From: Pseudomonadota bacterium | GTDB taxonomy: Bacteria > Bdellovibrionota > Bacteriovoracia > Bacteriovoracales > Bacteriovoracaceae | DNA length: 8,412 nucleotides | Direction: 5' to 3' | Assembly (NCBI GenBank): GCA_021299675.1 | Contig: JAJTIF010000417.1 | Location: forward strand, 1-8,412 | Shown: piece by piece, positions 6,067 through 8,412 of the stretch | Numbering within the stretch: the stretch's first letter is position 1 | Layout: every line of letters begins with the position of its first letter | Program-made: the position numbers and the translations under genes | The notes under the pieces: model-generated | Told to the model about the DNA's origin: nothing | Databases searched by the model: none | Seen by the model: only the letters and a program-made list of their open reading frames with translations

Positions 6067-7089
6067 ATGAAAAGCGTTAAAATTGGTATCAACGGTATGG
6101 GCCGCATCGGCCGCACCATCGTTCGGGAATTAGTTAAACGCCACGTAAGAGGTATAGACACCAATATCCAAATTGTAGCCGTGAACAATCCGGGTGACCC
6201 AGCTCCTTACTTGCATCTCTTGAAGTACGACTCCCTTCATGGAAAACTTCCCGTTTCCATTAGCATGGAAGGTGACACCCTCAAGCTGGGAACTCAAAGC
6301 ATTAAATTTTACGGTCTCAAGGATCCTTCTGAGATCGACTGGAACTCTCAGGGCGTAGACGTGGTCATCGATGCCACGGGGATCTTCAAAGACAAATCAG
6401 GTCTGAGTAAACACCTGCGAGGCTCTGTGAAAAAAGTCATCATGTGCGCTCCCGGAAAAGATCTAGATGGCACCTTCGTGATGGGCATCAACCACGACAA
6501 GTACGACTCAGCCAAGCACCACATTATCTCTAACGCCAGCTGCACGACTAACTGCCTTGCTCCCATCGTCAAAGTACTCAATGACACCTTCGGGATTGAA
6601 AACGGCTTCATGACCACTGTGCACGCTTATACATCTGACCAGAACATTCTTGACAACTCACACTCAGATCTCCGTCGCGCTCGCGCGGCAGCCATGAGCA
6701 TGATCCCCACCTCGACCGGTGCCGCTAAGGCGCTCGGCGAAGTGATCCCGGACATGGCCGGCAAGCTCGATGGATATGCTGTTCGCGTGCCGACTCCGGA
6801 TGTCTCTATGGTAGATCTCACCGTGAACCTCACGAAGCCAGCAGATAAAAAAGCTATCAACGCCGCCATGAAAGAAGCGAGCCAGGGCAAACTCAAGGGG
6901 ATTCTCGGCTACACAGAAGAAGAGCTCGTCTCAATTGACTACATGGGTGCTCCAGAGTCTTCATTCTTCGACTCGAAACTCACCAACGTGATTGGAAAGA
7001 CCGCAAAAGTCGTGAGCTGGTACGACAATGAAGTGGGGTTCTCAAACCGCGTGATCGATCTCGCTCACCACGTTGGATCTAAACTCTAA
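6067..7089 (+). CDS. gap: Type I glyceraldehyde-3-phosphate dehydrogenase
   Basis: This 340-residue enzyme oxidises glyceraldehyde-3-phosphate to 1,3-bisphosphoglycerate with phosphate and NAD(P), in the cytoplasm. The Rossmann start is KIGINGMGRIGR (5-16). The catalytic motif SNASCTTNCLAP (155-166) holds nucleophile C159, with the base H186 in TTVHAYTSD (183-191). LRRARAAAMSMIPTSTGAAKA (from 202) and SWYDNEVGFSNRV (317-329) are further family blocks. In the cofactor pocket, the Asp that follows the conserved Asn in NAD-specific enzymes (IND) is N41 (AVNNPGD). The Leu-Pro pair (187-188 in Bacillus numbering) is N197-S198 (LDNSHSDLRR). These changes resemble enzymes that accept NADP, so cofactor use is open. 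TAAGGAG (6055-6061) lies 5 nt upstream of the ATG. It is first in an operon with pgk and tpiA, consistent with the glycolytic enzyme rather than erythrose-4-phosphate dehydrogenase. Confidence 0.95.
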   Translation: MKSVKIGINGMGRIGRTIVRELVKRHVRGIDTNIQIVAVNNPGDPAPYLHLLKYDSLHGKLPVSISMEGDTLKLGTQSIKFYGLKDPSEIDWNSQGVDVVIDATGIFKDKSGLSKHLRGSVKKVIMCAPGKDLDGTFVMGINHDKYDSAKHHIISNASCTTNCLAPIVKVLNDTFGIENGFMTTVHAYTSDQNILDNSHSDLRRARAAAMSMIPTSTGAAKALGEVIPDMAGKLDGYAVRVPTPDVSMVDLTVNLTKPADKKAINAAMKEASQGKLKGILGYTEEELVSIDYMGAPESSFFDSKLTNVIGKTAKVVSWYDNEVGFSNRVIDLAHHVGSKL

Positions 7090-7093
7090 AGGA
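7088..7093 (+). promoter_or_regulatory. Ribosome binding site that fixes the pgk start
   Basis: AAAGGA overlaps the last bases of the gap stop codon and lies 6 nt before ATG 7100. An in-frame ATG at 7073 sits inside the gap coding region without such a site and would add nine residues foreign to the family, so 7100 is preferred. Confidence 0.75.
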
Positions 7094-7099
7094 TACATC

Positions 7100-8281
7100 A
7101 TGCAACTCAAGTCGATCGACACCGCTGAGCTCAAAGGGAAAAAAGTCCTGGCGCGTTTTGACTTCAACGTCCCGTTGACGAAAACAGAGCCTCGCCAAAT
7201 CACTGATGCAAGCCGGATCGACCTGGCCCTCCCTACCATTCGCTTAATGCTCGAGAAGGGGGCGACGAAGATTGTCCTGATGAGCCACCTGGGAAGACCC
7301 GATGGCCAGCCCAATCCCAAATACTCTCTGGAACCCGTCGCGACTTATCTTGCCGAAGCTCTGGGTGTCGATGTCGTGCTTACTTCCAGTGCCGTGGACT
7401 CCGGCGTAAAGGAATTCCTCTCCTTGCCAGAAACTAAAATTGTTCTGCTCGAAAACTTGCGCTTCTCCCCCGAGGAAGAGAAGAACTCTTCCGAGTTCGC
7501 GGAAAAGCTTGCGATGTACGGCGACATTTACGTGAACGACGCCTTCGGTGCCGCTCACCGCAAACACGCCTCGGTGCATGCGATTAATAACTTTTTCAAA
7601 AACCGCTCCTACGCGGGCCTTCTCCTTTCAAAAGAGATTCAGTCGTTGGGCTATCTGATGGATCGCCCCAAGAAGCCTTTCGTAGCTGTCCTGGGCGGCG
7701 CCAAGGTAGCGGACAAGATCAAAACCATCGAGCGCCTCTTAGTTCTCGTGGATAAAATCTTGATCGGTGGGGCGATGGCTTATCCATTCCTCAAGGCTCA
7801 CGGTCACGCGATTGGAAAATCACTTTGCTCCGATGAGGACGTGGCCCTCGCCAAACAACTGATCGCCCAAGACCGCGGCGGCAAGCTCCAGCTCCCGAGC
7901 GATCACATCGTCGCTACGACGATGGACGGCGAACCGACTCAGTCTAAAACTATCGGTTCCGAGCAGATGGGTCTTGATATCGGCCTCGAGACACTCGAGC
8001 GCTACGAGCACATCTTGAAATCAGCCCAGACCATTTTCTGGAACGGCCCCATGGGTCTATTTGAAAATAAAAACTTCGCTCGCGGGACCATGAAGATTGC
8101 TGAAATCATCGCACATACTGAAAGCTTTAGTGTCGTCGGTGGCGGAGACTCTGTGGCTGCCGCCCATCAGAGTGGCTTTGCAGAGAAATTCACCCACGTC
8201 TCTACTGGTGGAGGAGCATCGCTGGAGTTCATCGAGCGCGGTGAATTGCCAGGAGTTCAGGCCCTCAGAGGCATCCTATGA
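7100..8281 (+). CDS. pgk: Phosphoglycerate kinase
   Basis: This 393-residue monomeric kinase transfers the phosphate of 1,3-bisphosphoglycerate to ADP, the next glycolytic step after GAPDH. The N-terminal substrate domain shows LARFDFNVPL (17-26), ITDASRID (34-41) with R39, MSHLGRPDG (61-69), ENLRFSPEEEKNS (118-130) with R121, and VNDAFGAAHRKHAS (145-158) with R154. The nucleotide domain shows AVLGGAKVADKI (196-207) with K202, LIGGAMAYPF (221-230), FWNGPMGLFE (313-322), VVGGGDSVAAA (345-355) and STGGGASLEFI (368-378). All key residues are present and the length is typical. The start at 7100 is 10 nt after the gap stop and is backed by AAAGGA at 7088-7093; a nine-codon upstream extension to 7073 is unlikely. 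The stop overlaps the tpiA start (ATGA). Confidence 0.96.
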   Translation: MQLKSIDTAELKGKKVLARFDFNVPLTKTEPRQITDASRIDLALPTIRLMLEKGATKIVLMSHLGRPDGQPNPKYSLEPVATYLAEALGVDVVLTSSAVDSGVKEFLSLPETKIVLLENLRFSPEEEKNSSEFAEKLAMYGDIYVNDAFGAAHRKHASVHAINNFFKNRSYAGLLLSKEIQSLGYLMDRPKKPFVAVLGGAKVADKIKTIERLLVLVDKILIGGAMAYPFLKAHGHAIGKSLCSDEDVALAKQLIAQDRGGKLQLPSDHIVATTMDGEPTQSKTIGSEQMGLDIGLETLERYEHILKSAQTIFWNGPMGLFENKNFARGTMKIAEIIAHTESFSVVGGGDSVAAAHQSGFAEKFTHVSTGGGASLEFIERGELPGVQALRGIL

Positions 8282-8412
8282 AACTCATCGTCGGCAACTG
8301 GAAGATGAACCAGAAGGTGGCAGACATTCAAGCATTCTTCGCTGAAATGCCTGCAGGCCTTGAAGCTTGGGTTGCTCCCCAAGCGTTGCACCTGCCACTT
8401 TGTTTGAGTCTA
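8278..8412 (+). CDS. tpiA: Triosephosphate isomerase, N-terminal fragment (runs off window)
   Basis: Forty-five codons are visible and the frame is open at the window edge. The protein begins MKLIVGNWKMNQ; the GNWKMN block is the first-strand signature of triosephosphate isomerase, with substrate-binding N7 and K9 (N11 and K13 in common numbering). WVAPQALHLPL (32-42) matches the second-strand region. The enzyme interconverts dihydroxyacetone phosphate and glyceraldehyde-3-phosphate, feeding the GAPDH made from the same operon. ATG overlaps the pgk stop by 4 nt, with AGAGG (8267-8271) 6 nt upstream, so translation is probably coupled. About 200 residues should lie beyond the window. Confidence 0.93.
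   Translation, partial: MKLIVGNWKMNQKVADIQAFFAEMPAGLEAWVAPQALHLPLCLSL

Noticed and set aside
7073..7099. Longer pgk start at ATG 7073
   Set aside because: It would overlap gap, add nine residues not typical of the family, and lacks a ribosome site, whereas 7100 has AAAGGA at the right distance.
7244..7579. 111-codon minus-strand frame inside pgk
   Set aside because: It has no motifs and overlaps a firmly identified gene; it is a shadow frame.

Overview
The window reads as chromosomal housekeeping DNA of a Gram-negative bacterium. The best guess is a member of the Bdellovibrionota or another delta-proteobacterial-type lineage. The guess rests on three things: a FlhG/MinD-like ATPase paired with a J-domain-like/HTH protein, a VKOR-DsbA fusion in place of DsbA/DsbB, and intermediate GC. 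It is an inference from family recollection, not a search result. No phage, transposon, CRISPR, tRNA or rRNA signal was seen.

Layout. At 1-565 (minus strand) lies a 3'-truncated gene for a CTP-dependent dolichol/polyprenol/diacylglycerol kinase-family membrane protein. A 192-bp divergent intergenic region follows (566-757), with a TATAAT box facing right. From 758 to 5930 six genes run rightward with gaps of at most 24 nt or 4-nt overlaps: a MinD/FlhG-like P-loop ATPase; a protein with a degenerate J-domain and a RodZ-type HTH; an RluD-type 23S rRNA pseudouridine synthase; a short PgeF/YfiH (laccase-domain) protein; a VKOR-DsbA fusion for disulfide formation; and a TatD-family metal hydrolase. 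The rluD-pgeF adjacency matches the order known in Escherichia coli.

A 136-bp intergenic region (5931-6066) separates this run from a lower-glycolysis operon: gap (6067-7089), pgk (7100-8281) and the first 45 codons of tpiA (8278 to the window end). Its promoter candidate carries a 9-bp direct repeat of a TGATCA-containing word over the -10 box, a possible operator.

How the genes work together: gap, pgk and tpiA encode consecutive triose-phosphate reactions of glycolysis/gluconeogenesis. The upstream run mixes ribosome maturation, cell-wall quality control, periplasmic disulfide formation and nuclease functions, and is tied together mainly by tight spacing and translational coupling. Its first two genes look like a functional pair (a positioning-type ATPase plus a probable adaptor) with no assigned role. 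They are the least understood part of the window. The other point worth attention is the GAPDH, whose cofactor-pocket residues depart from the strict NAD type.
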